Part shown: piece by piece, positions 25,682 to 38,863 of the stretch
How the letters are laid out: every line of letters starts with the position of its first letter
Numbering within the stretch: the stretch's first letter is position 1
Assembly: GCA_000469685.2 (NCBI GenBank)
Contig: LS997562.1
Coordinates: 41,988,345-42,052,344, forward strand
Reading direction: 5' to 3'
Source: Haemonchus contortus
Taxonomy: Eukaryota > Nematoda > Chromadorea > Rhabditida > Trichostrongylidae
Length of the DNA: 64,000 nt
Notes under the pieces: model-generated
Databases searched by the model: none
The model's input: only the letters and a program-made list of their open reading frames with translations
What the model was told of the DNA's origin: nothing
Made by a program: the position numbers and the translations under genes

Positions 25682-27119
25682 ATGTGCGAATGTTGTGGTA
25701 CCTTTACTGTAGGATTAACGTTCTAGGTGTTTACACAGTGTTCTATGCCTAATGTTGTGTATTACTAATTAACCGCTACGTGTTTTGTGTATCAAAAGGC
25801 TTCGTTGTTTACGAGTTTCCTTGCCTCATGGCCTGTTTTAAATCGAACATCAAGCTTGTACCTCTTCTAGATGGTTTTAGGTATGGGACACGAGAACAAA
25901 TTTCGAACCCTGCGGACTTTGATACAGTAACCATACCTGTAAAATCGTGGGCATCAGACCATCACCGTGTGGATGTAAAGGGCGGGTATTGATTCCAGAC
26001 GCGCAAAATCGATGTTCATCTTTTCGTTCCCGTGTTCTTAGCAACTTTGAGGAAATGTGAAGCCAGCTAGAGCTTTTTTTCTTAACTGATTCACAACTTT
26101 CTGGTATTTGAGTTTGTAGGAAGAGGAAAAGGAGTACGCAGCTAAAAGTTGTAACCGATTGAGCTACTTAAAGGTTCATGCAGTTTTTCTTAGATGTAAG
26201 CGTTGCGAAACGTTGGTTGCTGTCCTTTCTCCTTGCCGAATAATTTTTCGACAAGCCTCCCTCTGGTTGCCGTTTATAGTAAGCGACTGAATGACTTCGT
26301 CCTCCTAGCATTACTTAGGCGTTTCCGAGATTCCACTATTTTTCTGGAACACAACTTGAACCCAAACGATCGATACGCATCTAACCCTTAATCCAACTTC
26401 CATAATTTGAAAAAATCGCTGAAGGACACTCCAGAAAGCAATTCTCCATAAATAACCTTTTTCGCTAGGGGTACCCTTCACTACTGATTTATGAGTTCAC
26501 AAGTGCTTATTTTCGATGTAAATCGAGATATTATTAGTGCACCGATGCTGATTGGGCTATTTAAAGGGTTCATTAAAGGATTCCCCTATGGAATTCCTGC
26601 AGTAACTTGTACTAACTGCCTGTTTAGATTTTTCAGCGACTTTCTCGCTTAGAATCATTTTTTAAAGATAATTGCACTTATAGTCCGTCAAATCGAATCC
26701 CATGAAATGCTTTTGAATATTTCATCGAGTTCACCCCCTTTTGAATGCGTTTTCGGAAAAGGTGTGGCGACAATTTCCTTAAGAGCATTTATCAAATATC
26801 CTGCAGCATTCCGGAGATGGATGCATTCGTGCAACGACGCGGTCCTGGGTATCTTCACGACCTTTCACTTTTTCCCGACTGAGCACCTTGCAGGATATCA
26901 AAAATGCCACGCGATAAGATAGGTGGTTGGTGATACCTCGGAGGCATTTCCACTGTAGTGGGCCATTAAGTTCGTGCTCAGTCTAAAGAACTTCTTCAGC
27001 AGGTAAGGTCCTGAAAATTATGTTTTATCAATTACTGAGACAGTTTCCTTTGATTTTACTATTGTCTTCTGACAATGTCTGAGCTTACTGATTTGTTTTC
27101 GTAAAAAGAACTTGATTAT
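25682..27119. other. No gene recognised
   Basis: Short open frames at 25780-25992, 26203-26391 and 26707-26922 lack splice context or family motifs. Nothing else seen. Confidence 0.35.
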
Positions 27120-27300
27120 TTACGCAAAAACTTCGTAAACTGGCTCTTGACTGCTTTCTTAGGCCGTCGGTTTCGCTCCTTAGACTGTTCAATGGCGTTC
27201 AGATCAGGCGACATCCGGTAGGCGAAAAAACTGGATAACATAGAGTAAGGTATTTTAATTTTCCGTTCCAATTCCTGCAGTTTTAGCCGCGTCTGGTGTA
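27120..27300 (-). pseudogene. Relic of a Tc1-like transposase C-terminal catalytic region
   Basis: The minus strand reads FFAYRMSPDLNAIEQSKERN. S-P-D-L-N-x-I-E is the hallmark around the third catalytic residue (Glu) of Tc1-type DD34E transposases. The sequence upstream on that strand (around NNTITNVIHQTRLKL) may be the preceding region but is decayed. No ends of the element were found, so only a fragment remains. Confidence 0.5.
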
Positions 27301-29212
27301 TGACGTTGGTAATGGTGTTATTGAGCGTTTAATGAGGTTTCAGGGGGAAGTCCCACGGGAGTCCCAGAGAGATTTGAACAACACCCACGCAGCGGTATGC
27401 AAGTATTGCGAGTAACTTACTGAACTGATGCGGCTCGTATTGAGAAAAAGTCAGGTGTCGCCCAATCGGTAAAGCGTAATCTTCCACCACAACAACACTT
27501 GATCGGATGCCACAGAACAGGTACGGCTATAACTGTAGTAATTGTAGTGGGAAATTAAAACACCATCCTATGATTCCTCGAATTTTTCGACTTTCGATTG
27601 CCGTTTGGTCTGATCCTTGCCCTTTAACTGATGTAACAAAATCTGAAACCTTCCGAAAGCAGGGTAAGGGGCCCATCTTAGGGCTTTTTTTCATACTAAG
27701 GCAACCTTTTCCGTCAAAATGAAATCGACAAGCTGACAGATTGTTGGAAGACAGTCGTAGATAACAGTAGAGATCATAGTACAACTATGTTTCTATGTTT
27801 TTCTCATTTAATTTCTTCTTAGAACTCTTGACATGACCTTAGGTAATGACCCATAATTTCCTTCATTTATTCAAGTCTCTACTATTGCCCTTTTCATCAT
27901 TTCCTTCCACTTATGCAGCTGTCACTAGGCCAAGCGATTGAACTTTTAGTGCTACCATAGTCATACAGTGAACTGGTAATGATCTCCAAATATGAACTAT
28001 GTTCCGTTTCGAATTCTAAAAAGAGCACTATTTTGCTTGAGGAAAAAAAGGCACCCTTTATTTTGCTTCAACTTATTTTAGTTTCTGGGAACTCTGGTGA
28101 TTTCCGAGTTTTTTGACTGGTTTCTATTAAACTGTGATGTGGGACTGTAGAAGGCTGTGAAGAAAATATGTTCAATCTTATTATTTTGCGAGCAAATATA
28201 AATATATTGAATTATTTGTCAGTTTTCTAGTTTCCCATAATTTGTGGCTTATGATATGTACAGTAATTTACTCAGTAATTTGTAGTCATAGTCATAGCAA
28301 TTTAGATTTGTCGTCAGAAGAATTTAGTTGATGTCATATTGAAGTAAGTTTTTGCGGCCATTTTTAACAACTGCTCGGCTGTAGGGGTTGGAAATTTCAC
28401 CAAAAGTTTGTTTCTTGAAATTTTAACTAGACCAACTATTTCTCAAACTTTGGACTTTTTCTTGGGTTACTCCCAAAGGGCCCGAACCACTTTAACCATG
28501 TAACTTAATCCACTGAGATATAATGGCAGGAACCTTGTTCCATTGCGACATGCCTCGAGGAAGTTTCAGAAATCTGAACCCTTGAATAGGTGGGGCTCTA
28601 TTTGTACAAGGCTACGTGGTGGGAAATCATTAGACGAGATGCCCAGTGGAGGTCTTGTTCAAAACGTCTGTCTTTGACAAAACAGCGCTCTCTTCCAACT
28701 TGCCGTAGAAAATATGGGTATCAGATATTCGGTAGGGAGTTCGGCTGAATTGCAGTAAAATGGCTTGCAGGTCGTAAAGGGCGAAAAAAAAGCACCTTCA
28801 AGCACAATGTGAAGTGAATGGGACATTTGAATGAGAAATGGAGCACTTGTAGTGACTTCTCAATTGTTTATGACATTGAAAAAACCCACCATATGGTCAG
28901 AAACCCTGCAGAAACCCTGGATGGCTTAGAAAGAATAGACTCACTTCTTTCTCGTATACTCTTGGGTCGTCATTATATGTGAACGATACGATAATAGGGA
29001 GAAATTGAGTACATATCCTTCCGAAAAAAAATGACGTAAGGGCTTCGTATTACGTATTCGTTTGATAATTAATGGTCCCGTGCAGATGATGGAAGGAAGT
29101 GAGGTGTGGGTACTGTAAGAATTTAGTTCCACCCTGAATACCGGTTTTTCAAATGACTGGACTGTGTTAAAATCTTTTACTATCTCTAAAAAAGGACTCT
29201 GACTTTTCTTAC
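27301..29212. other. No gene recognised
   Basis: Contains only short unrelated open frames, such as 27507-27722 (+) and 27527-27784 (-). No repeat or RNA gene noticed. Confidence 0.35.
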
Positions 29213-29486
29213 CTATCTGGTGAGTGTTGTGTACTTCTTGGTAACCTCTGCTTGCCCTCCCCATCATACCCATCAGGGGGTTGGCTAATTCTTCGCCATA
29301 GATGTCTATCACAGCAATCTGTTCGCAGGTGTCTTCTGTGGGCGTGACATCGGTCGGGCGGTGCCGTTTCGCCTCGGCCGTTTGCCGACTCCTCCTTCAG
29401 CAAAAGCAGTGTTTTTCTTCTTGTTCGTCGTGCTCTGGGATTTCTTTGTAATTGATGAATGTTTCTTGTCTGTGCAAGAGCTCATG
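29213..29486 (-). other. Possible coding fragment with a frame change
   Basis: On the minus strand an ATG at about 29486 opens a Ser/Lys/Asn-rich frame (MSSCTDKKHSSITKKS). Another frame over the second half reads DVTPTEDTCEQIAVIDIYGE and ends at a good GTAAGA donor at 29213. The two frames would join only with a one-base indel. The composition is protein-like, but I do not recognise the product and find no partner exon. It could be a pseudogene, a sequencing error in a real gene, or chance. Confidence 0.25.
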
Positions 29487-30052
29487 GTATCATTATACAT
29501 CCACATTCAATTAAAAATGATTTACAACAAATTCTTTCGTAATCTAACATCGATCTACATTTGTTGGTCTTCATTTTCTACGAATCTCCCTGCATTACGC
29601 CTTGCAAAACTCATCCATTCCATTAAGATTCTAGGAATCCAGTCTTCACGGTACTTTTCTTTCCAACTTCGCCAATTCGTGACCAGAAGGTGCTCGAAAC
29701 TCTTGTATTTACTTAATAACAATAAAGAATTTCATTTCTGCGTGCTTTGCGTCAGGCTTTCGTTCTTTCTTAGCCTCTTCTTCTGAAGAGATTTTCACAG
29801 CACCACTTTGAGGGAGCTCTTGGCATTCTCTCTCATCGGCTTGAACTTTTTCGAAGTGCTAGAGCTTGCTTGGAGGAGCAATATTTTGAAAGTAGTCATT
29901 TTACCACCATGAATCAAGCTAGTTAACCATTTGACAGAGCCTGCTGTTACTTGAATTTTTCCTTTGGTATTTTGGTTTCTTTAATATAACATCAGTGAAT
30001 TTACAAACCGACTGGTGAAGATGAGTGAATCCGTCTGAAATTTTTACTCCAG

Positions 30053-30333
30053 CTCTCGGCTATCACAATGTAAGTTTAATTGGTATGGCTAACAACCTCT
30101 GGGTGTTCTCTGCTGGAGAACGGAATACTTTATTAGGTGTAAAAGTAAGTTCTTGGAGTTACTTCTTTCTAACGGTGTTTGGCAATGGCATTTTTCAAAC
30201 GACTGTAAAAAAAACATGCCCTTTTTACGACTGCATGCGCTGTCTTTCTTTTCAGCGTTTTGTCTTTTCTTCTGATGTTTTAATTGCTACCTATATCTCA
30301 TGGTTCTTAGCTGTCTCCTTGAAATTATCGAAG
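30053..30333 (+). other. Possible exon pair of an unknown gene
   Basis: A segment from about 30053 to 30144 (reading LGYHNVSLIGMANNLWVFSA) ends at a GTAAGT donor. A second, 30256-30333 (RFVFSSDVLIATYISWFLAV), has a TTTTCAG acceptor and a GTATGG donor; the two are phase-compatible. The second looks like a membrane segment. Support is splice signals only. Confidence 0.2.
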
Positions 30334-31253
30334 GTATGGCCATGAGTTTCTGAGTGTTTGTACACAAGAGAGTTCGTTAAATCCATAGCGATCACATTTT
30401 TTGATGTTTTTGTGTGAAGAACGGCCAATCCTATTGCAATACTTGAACTTCTTTCGAAATAACATCTTCTTCATGTCATTGTCAAGTTCAGAAGAGGTAA
30501 GTAAGAGCGTGCTAGTCATGCCGAACTAACTTGTGATGAGATAGTCGCAATTGCTGTGGGAATACTAGACGAATTCTCTTCTCTCCATGGGCACTCGTCT
30601 TCACCAGTGTGTTTGTCAATTCGTTCAACTGGCTTATTAGCCGGCTTCGTTCTATTATTTATGAGGGGTTTAAGAATAGACGTTCTAATCTGCAATGACC
30701 TTGAAGAACTACAATCACGAGCCCCTGCAATCATGGGAATCTATACTTTCTATATATGATCGGTTCCTGATAAAATTAGTTCATAATTTTTTGTGCAGGA
30801 AAGGTTTCAAGTGGGTCTTCTCTGTTGGCATCTACATATATATGGAAAAGTGCAAATTTCACACGGTGTGGAGGCTCAAACAGAAGAAATCCCAAGTGCT
30901 GCCAAGTAATTTTCGTGAGAACCCCTCTCCATGATTTCTATCTGACACGAGAGTCGATTGAGGCGCAGAGTATTCGAGAACAGTCACTTACCAATTAATT
31001 ACGCAGTTCTTTTTATTGTCAGATTAGTTTTTGGAGATACTTGCAGTCAACAAAGTTAACAGTTGCTCATCAATTTCTGGTGTTTTGCTTTCTTGATGAA
31101 TAGCTTGTGGATTACAACTTGTTGCGGTTTTCTTGTAATAAACTTCTTTCCAAATCTTTGTTTACACTTTTTGCGTTTTGTTTTTGCAAGTGTAATCACT
31201 TAGGTTAGAGTAATCTTGGATCGTTCTAGGTTTCTGTAATTATAGTGTTTCAG

Positions 31254-31364
31254 ATGAAGTGCATACCTCGATGTGATTTGCCGCTACCCGAAATTGGAGT
31301 TGCTCGGCTCACAACAAATTTCAACGTTTGCTCACATCCAGCTGAGCTGTCAGTCAGAGTTATT
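31254..31364 (+). other. Possible 37-codon exon of an unknown gene
   Basis: Bounded by GTTTCAG and GTGAGT, exactly 37 codons, starting MKCIPRCDLPLPEIGVARL. It could be an internal exon or the first exon after a spliced-leader site. I do not recognise it and could not link it to neighbours. Confidence 0.25.
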
Positions 31365-33076
31365 GTGAGTTTCTTACGATTACTTGATTACCGTGTCTTA
31401 CTTACTTTCGTTTCAAAAACGGCCCTTTTTGATCTGAATCGTAGCACTGTTTTCGCGGGTTCATTAGTTTCTGTCGCTATGCCTGTTTTTCTTTTCGGGC
31501 TTTACTTAGAAAAGTAGTCGCATGCGTGTTCAATTAGGGCTCCTTCACAAATGCTTCTCTTGATGGGCTTCTTTGAGAAGCAGGAAAAGATTGTGCTCAA
31601 AGAAAAGTAAACTGTTTGTATTCCGAGGATTCACATTTGAAATAGTATGTCATAGAGTAAAAATGAAGTGGTTTCTATGAAGTTTGATCCATTCAAACAA
31701 ATAGTGGAGTGGTGGGGAAGCTGAACTGTTAGTAGTGGCATTTGTTTGTCGTTGTTTGTTTCATTTGTTGTTTGTCCGCGTGGATTTCATCAAATTTCTC
31801 AGCGACGCCGGGCTTTACTAATTGTAAGTTTTTGCTTGTTTCAGTGTTTGTACTCCTATCTATTATATATTATGATTATTACCTAAAAGATCAAGATTGA
31901 GGTTTGTCTGGTCTTTGTGTTCCTATTAATACTGCAAATTACTTGAGTTAATGCATGCCGGCTAAAACATTCAAATTGTCTGAGCATTTTTAATGATAGA
32001 AAAGATTAATTACTTAAATATTTATAGCATTTAATGACAACATATTAATCATTTATGAGCACCGATAAATTGAGTGTTGCACTTCGGAGAACTTATGATT
32101 TTTTCGATATGTGGGTAAAAAAATGGAAAGTGCATAGCCGATAATAAGTTTTTATGTACCACATTTTCTTGAGTAATTTATCCATGTTTCTTCTTTTTCT
32201 ATTTATTTCATTCCTTTAATTACTCTGTAAGATTGTGGCTTTGAACCCATCAATCAGAATCACCTGACATTTATTTGAAGGTAACCACCATAATGTGACA
32301 GGGGTGTCATTTAGCGACACTGCAAGCTGCCAGCTATCGAGTTAGAGGTTGTTGTTGTGTTGTGTTGTATTGATTGGTGTTTAACGTTTTTCCGGTATGA
32401 TTTCCTGATGTGTGTTTCTCCACAGAACCGAACGGGGGGGGGGGGAATTTTCGTTGGCCATCAGAGGGCTTCACGAGCGAACTTCAGCAGCTGGCTGTTG
32501 GGAACTTTCGTGCTTGCTTGTGTGCGCATGCACGCTTAGCTAGATTAATTAAGAGTTGCCTCTGACGTAACTATTTTTCTTTGTAAGAGTGTATAAGACA
32601 AATAAACTGGCTTGCATGTGGCTTCGAATAGAAAACCCTTGAATTCTGAGAATATTTAATTAGTCATGTTGGTTTCGAATTCCATGGAACAGTTTTTTGC
32701 ATTCTCATAACCTTGAGCCATTCTCAATCCAATCCAGAAAATCTCCATAAACCTCCCAATAAGGGGTTTGAGTTTTTCGCTTAATGTAATGTGAAAAATT
32801 ACGTCGTAAAGCCATTCTGAACATCCATTCCATCTGCAAATGCTGCAATTATGATGTCCTTCAGGAGAGGAAAGAAAATAAGGAGTATAATGGAGTTGGA
32901 AGATTGCCAATTCTTCCTTGGTAGCACTTCGGTACCCAGTGAGTCGCAATTATAACAACCTTTTGTGTAGTCTTACTGTAAATAATGCTTTACGCCACTC
33001 TATTACTGACTACCTCCACTACTCAACAGACAAACCTTAACTGCTCTACAAGCCCATTCAGTTTTTTTTTCAAAAT
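31365..33076. other. No gene recognised; poly-G run
   Basis: No exon could be supported. A run of 12 G lies at 32434-32445. Confidence 0.35.
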
Positions 33077-33154
33077 CGTTTTGTGTGGAGCTGCAGCTAA
33101 ATTGGCCACTCTGCCTTCAGAACGGCCAATTTAGCTTTAGTTCTACATAAAACG
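33077..33154 (+). repeat. Imperfect hairpin, pre-miRNA-sized
   Basis: Arms 33077-33107 and 33124-33154 pair over 31 positions with a 16-base loop. Of five non-identical positions, four would be G-U wobbles if the + strand were RNA and A-C mismatches if the minus strand were. This suggests, but does not prove, a transcribed + strand hairpin. A MITE remnant is the alternative. Confidence 0.5.
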
Positions 33155-35412
33155 GCTTAGAAGAAAAACGACTTCAACGATGTAATCTGCCAGTGGGTTG
33201 AATAATAGGTCTAAACTTTGTGTTTGTATTTTACTTGGCAGATGAATTAACTCATGCCAAAGTTGTAATTAATGATTTACCGTAAGCACACCTTTCTTAG
33301 GTTTCCATAAGTACAGCTATCAGGCTTCGTATCTAGAGGGAACATGGTTTTTGAGAGCTCATTGCTGCGGATTTCTCTTTAGAGGCTTCTATATATCAGT
33401 TGTGTCAGATTGGGCTTTATTAATTAGAGGAATATGGTTTTTGAGGACGTATTTGTACGGGTTTCTTTCTCAGGACTCCTTTATTCTTAGCGATGCCAAG
33501 TCAGGCTTCATTTTTGAATAGACTGTATAGGACAACGGCGTTCCGCAAACATTGGTGACATATATACCGTAATCCAATTAAGTGATTGTCTTTGACGTTA
33601 CGCATGCTTTCCGACAGCTCTTGAAACTCCAGTGGGGGTCCGACGACCGCATAATTGGTAACTGTGGGAGCGTTGGCCTCTGATGAGATATGCAAACATT
33701 GCAGCATGACATTTGGTCTCGTAATTAATCCGCACCTCATCTACTAAGCTTACCATACACAATGCGGACGCTGACCGCTCCTAGGAAAGCATGGAATGTT
33801 TTTTCTCACGAGAAAATTGTCTCTCTATTTAAAGACAAACATTCCATATATGTTGCCAAATGATTTGGGCACATCCGGATGTGACCATGAATGGGATGGG
33901 CGGATGGTTCACTTTTTTTGTTAGAGTTATTATACTTTTTGTACATATTCTGAGAATGAATAATACAGAGGTTTTTTCTTCTTCTTCCGACCTTTAACTA
34001 TTTGAATTAAGCAATATTTGAACAGTGGAAGTGACTTGCTTCATTACTCAGTAGAATTGACGATCCTATTGGAATCAGATAAACATGGTAGTTAGCATCA
34101 GCATTGAGTCTTTGTGAAGAAAGAAGCAGGAGCCGAGCAGGCTATTGTTGGATCGATAGCTTTTTGAAGCCGTTTTGATTTATAGCATTGAAATGGTAAA
34201 GTGGAATGCCGTTTGCTGAAGGATTATGGTCCTAAAAACTCAAAAGACAACAGAAAAGCTAAGGAATGGTTTTAGAGCTGCTCGTTCAATCCATGCCTTT
34301 CGTTCTGACGAATATTTTTCAACGCTAATACAACATTCTTCTAGTTTCATTCCTTTCTTCAATCTTTTTGAATTTATTTTCTTGAATTTCTAGCTTACTC
34401 CAACACTTTGACTTTTTTTTAATCATCATGTCTCCATAACCTTTTTCTCTTTAGTTTTTTACACAGTACCCTTTATTTACGCTTACTCGAAGCATGTAGT
34501 ATGGTTCACCACAAAAGGTGTACAGCGCAGGAATCCGCTATTACCTAAGGTACTGTGCCGCTCATTCAGGCTCTATAAGGTGGATGAAACCAAATCTCAT
34601 TTCACCCACCGAATTTGTCTTCAGAGGAACCTGCCAATCAGTCTTTTGGTGATTGGAAGCGATTTAGATTAGCTCATTTTTTCTATTTATAACTACGTTT
34701 CCTAGCTTCTTGATGCCCGATCGTCTTACCTTTCATCACCGATTGTAAGAGCCATCTGTCTTTGTTCTATTTTTTTCAAATTTGAAAAGTAGTTTTTTGG
34801 TGATCAAAAAACTGGTTTCGTTTTTTTTCACGACGAAGACATACGACGATGTAAAAAGGAGTGTGTTCGAGTCTTCAAGGCATAGATCGGCCGCAAATCA
34901 GAGTTGCTTAGCGTGGCAATTTATATCGCAATGACTCATTTCTTGAAGTTATCGGAGAATGAGCTTGTTCGTGAGAATGCTCTCATTAGGAGCAAGAGTC
35001 GGCAATGAATGAATAATGATTAGGTGAGCACAGTCGGTGCCAGGTGAATGGGATTTACTCCAAGTAGCAGAATTGCAGATTAACTGCTAAACATATCATC
35101 CGTGCTCTTGACGTTTGGACTTGGTTCTTACGTACGGAAAGGATCCCAATCACGGCTACTTGTCTTTCGTGGGAGAGCTCAATCCTGAATAGAAGATTTG
35201 CTGGGAATGAAGCCACTTTGATGACGTACCTAACTGGTCGTTTGTTTTCATAAGGGAATGACGTGCATTCTTGGGAAAGTTGGGTGAAATGACGTAGACA
35301 AGTAAGGCAATTCTGAAGGGATACTTTGTGAATCTATTTGAATCGGATATACCATTAGGTCCGGTTTCCTGGCAAAAACATGCTCGTGGGCAGGATTTCG
35401 TAGAATGGGTCT
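33155..35412. other. No gene recognised
   Basis: One minus-strand open frame (33501-33740) without splice context. Nothing else seen. Confidence 0.35.
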
Positions 35413-35580
35413 ATGGGTCGCATTGAGGAGGAACTTTCAAAAGTTGACGGAATAATGAAAGGAATTTCTGGAAACGTGCTTTCTGGCGCGTTAAATGAGC
35501 TGCGACAAATTCGATCCGCCGAAAATGAGATCCCATTTTCGTGCTCGAAAGTCATTTATTTGATACATATGAGGACTTAA
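35413..35580 (+). other. Small open frame, possible first exon
   Basis: An open frame of 55 codons with a strikingly helical, charged composition (MGRIEEELSKVDGIMKGISG, then LNELRQIRSAENEIPFSCSK). An AG acceptor (GGGCAG) lies about 20 bases upstream. If the exon ends at AAA/GTCATT near 35550, it would be in phase with the exon at 38864 of the membrane protein gene. That donor is poor. It is either an N-terminal exon of that gene or a chance frame. Confidence 0.25.
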
Positions 35581-38500
35581 TTTATGGTTATACATAGGTA
35601 ATACGGTATTATAAATGGCATTTGTATAATACCCTGAATATTCGAGCCAACACTAGAATTATTTTATGATATGGCTGTTACCGTGAAAGTGGGTAAAAAA
35701 CTTCACCGATTTAACTTTTTTTCGATGTCATTATATGCAGGCTGTTCGAGACGGATTTTTTTTACGAATGGAGATGGATTTTTTGCTTCTCGAAGAGGTT
35801 TACGATGGTGTAGAAATAGATTTCTTCTGCGTCATCAACGGGGGATTATATGGGATGAAATCAGCATTCAGCTGGCTTTTTCCCAACAGAGGGGCTTGTT
35901 GTCGTTAAGCTCGGGAACAATTGTGGAGAGGAAATTTCTCTTGACGATATTGGAATAGGGTATAGAAAATTAGGATCAGGCGGCGGCTTTCATTTCGTGA
36001 TGACGTAAATCAATTAGAAAGTGCAGATGCCTACTGTTTGGATGAAAAACTTCTTCCACAAGAACAAGAGTTTTATTTTTTTCTTCACTTTGAAATTTAT
36101 TGCCCTGCCCCTGTTTTCTTTTTTTCCTCTGAAAACTCTCTTGTGTTTATAGAAGTCACGAGCCTTGTCCCGATGTCCTGTAAAGGGTGCTTTGTGCCCT
36201 TGTGAGAGTCGAGTGCCGTTTATTATGATGATGGGACATTTCGCACATGTTAGGCTCCAAGGGCATTGTCCCATGTAGTCAACCATATGTCAGTGCACTT
36301 GCTTTCAAGGATGCTAGCATAGAGGAGCTGTGCTGCGTAGTGCGTCAGGGTTTCGAACAGGCTTACATCCAGAGGTGTAAGCTTGTCGAAAGTAGTTTTT
36401 TGGGTGGAGGGAATTTCATGGATGCTTTGGCAGGATGGGGCATTGGAAGTAATAATTTATAGCAAATATTAGTGCATAAAGGCTCCCATGGGCTCATATT
36501 CAGAGTTGATAAAAGGCTTTTTTAGGAGGTAAATGCCGATGAAGTGAAGTATATGGGGTTCCCATGAGATTTATGTCCAGGGATGGTAATATGTATCTTC
36601 GGAAATAATTTTAGATGGAGTAAAATTAATGGGTATTTTAGTAGAGTTTGCTAGAGGAATATTTATGGATACTTTGGCAGAGTGGGGCTCTTGGAAGTAA
36701 TAATTCATAGTTTATAGGTAGTGCGTCAGGATGTCGATCGAACTTTTTTTCCAGGAATATTATAAAGCTTTGGAGAGTGCTGAAATTTATTGGTTCTTCG
36801 TAAAATTGAAATGAAATTTATGTATGCTCCGACAAAATGACGTTTTAGGCACCCGTTCATTTGATTCATGGCAAAGGGATGTGGAGGAAAGTACAAGGAA
36901 TAGGGAGGGGGGGGGGGGGGGGAGGGCTGAGGGAACGAAAAAGTTTCTGAAGTTTCGGTCGGGCGAGCACAAAATAGCGTTTCCAATCCTGTTGTTTACG
37001 AGCATAGCCGCTTTACAAGCATTATACACTCAGGCGTAAATGTGTAGGAGCTTCATAATTCGATGTTAGGGCTTTGCCAGAAGCGGGGAAGGGCGCTAGG
37101 GAAGGAAAGTTATGAAAGCACAGGAAATGTACCGTTTTAAGCTAGAAATCATCAGTGCGGAGGAGGAGTTGCAGGATTTCTGGCGACATGATAGCAAATC
37201 GTCCCTTTGGAACAAAACTGAGTCCCTTTATCTTCGAAAATTTTCCCACCATTACTTTGTTGGAACTAATTAAATGCAATTATTGCAATTTTGAGGTTCT
37301 GAAGAAGTCTACTTCCCAATAAAGATCACCCACATAAACAAGATTGGGTGAAGCTAAGCTTCTACTTCTATTTCGGAATATTAGTAATGATATACTGCCA
37401 AATAGCCCATAGTACTCTAGTGTTTTCATGAATTTCTTAGAAAGGGATGACGAGGACGGTGGCGGAATTTATTTTATTTGATTTTCTGTGTACGCACAAT
37501 GTACTCTTGAAAGGGAAATGAAAATGTCCATACTAAATTAAGTTGTAAGTAAAGAAATGTAATAAAGCACAAGTACAAATGATGTACTACATGATTTGCA
37601 CGTAATCTGGAGTGACAGCCATGTAATAAACCGATTTGTCAACCAAATCCCAATCCCGAATCCGGATGACCGTTGATTAGGAGCAGGTGGATAGAAAGCT
37701 TCCCTTGTTTTTTAGTAATTTCTATATTAGCTGTACTTTAGCTTTAGGCCCTTTCTCTACGTAGGAATTGACTTATTTTCCTTCATAGGGATTATTTAAG
37801 CATGTTGGGAAGACGTCATAGGCGAACAACGGATTCTCCATCGATTTCCTCCTTTAGTTTACGCCGTGAACTGGACTTTTAACAAGGATAGTAGGTCATC
37901 CGGATGCGTATTCGTCCTATATAGAGATTTCCTGGGTAAGATCTTAGACTCAGTGGGAAGTTGTTGCAACTTGTTTCGAAAGGCATTGGCTAGGAAATGT
38001 CAATTAAATAAAGGTGTTCAGCAGCGTCGTAGCTGTAAATATTGTGGTGTTGAGGGAATTACTTCATTAACTGAATAATCTTTTAGGAATGATTCACTCA
38101 ATCAGAAACCCGTAATGAGGGTTGAATTTTATTTAGGGAAACACATATACACAAATAGAAGTAGTCATAAGCGTAGATGTGCAGAATAAAGTAAACACGT
38201 GCTGGAAATGTAATGGAGAGGTACAACACTCAGGAAGTTTAATTATATGTAGTCCCTTGCTACTAGAGTCAAAATATAGCCAAAGTTCTTTTCTGTGTAA
38301 TTCGGTTTTCGGCTTGAAAGGATTATTATGGATTCTGCCGCGATAGTTCACTTCATTGATGTTCACTTCAATGAATCACTTCACTTCACTTTCTTTTTCT
38401 TTATTCTCGATTTAGAATTAGATTCATTAGGTCATAGGCGTTTTTTCCTCGTCATGAAATTTTATTATGTTGGACTGATTTCTTGGCCCGGAGATAGCCT

Positions 38501-38863
38501 TACAATGAATAATTTTATCCCTTCAGTGATTACATTTTTGAAAACTTAGTATTTATTATATCTGAATTCTATAAATACTCTTTAAAGAGCAAAATAGTAA
38601 TAGTGGGAAAAACCTATTAACTAACGATTCTGATGGGAGCAGTTAGCTGCAACTAAGAAGTAGGCATTTGTCCGTGGAATCGTCCATGTGCGGATAAGGA
38701 CGGCGGATAGACTCTAATTTCGAGTCCTACCCCACATCGAACTATAAGCCGTCCCGATCAAGAGTTTTAAGCAAGAGCGTCTCGTACCACGGCGCTAATC
38801 AAGTGATCTGTACAGAATTTCAAATGGGATTATCAAAAAAGTAATTTTAAGGGAATGTTTCAG
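35581..38863. other. No gene recognised; poly-G run and tRNA-like remnant
   Basis: A run of 16 G lies at 36907-36922. At about 38690-38750 there is a B-box-like TTTCGAGTCC stretch after a possible A-box region, perhaps a decayed tRNA-derived repeat. Open frames here (35671-35958, 36014-36286 and others) are not supported. Missing 5' exons of the gene starting at 38864 may lie in this stretch. Confidence 0.35.
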
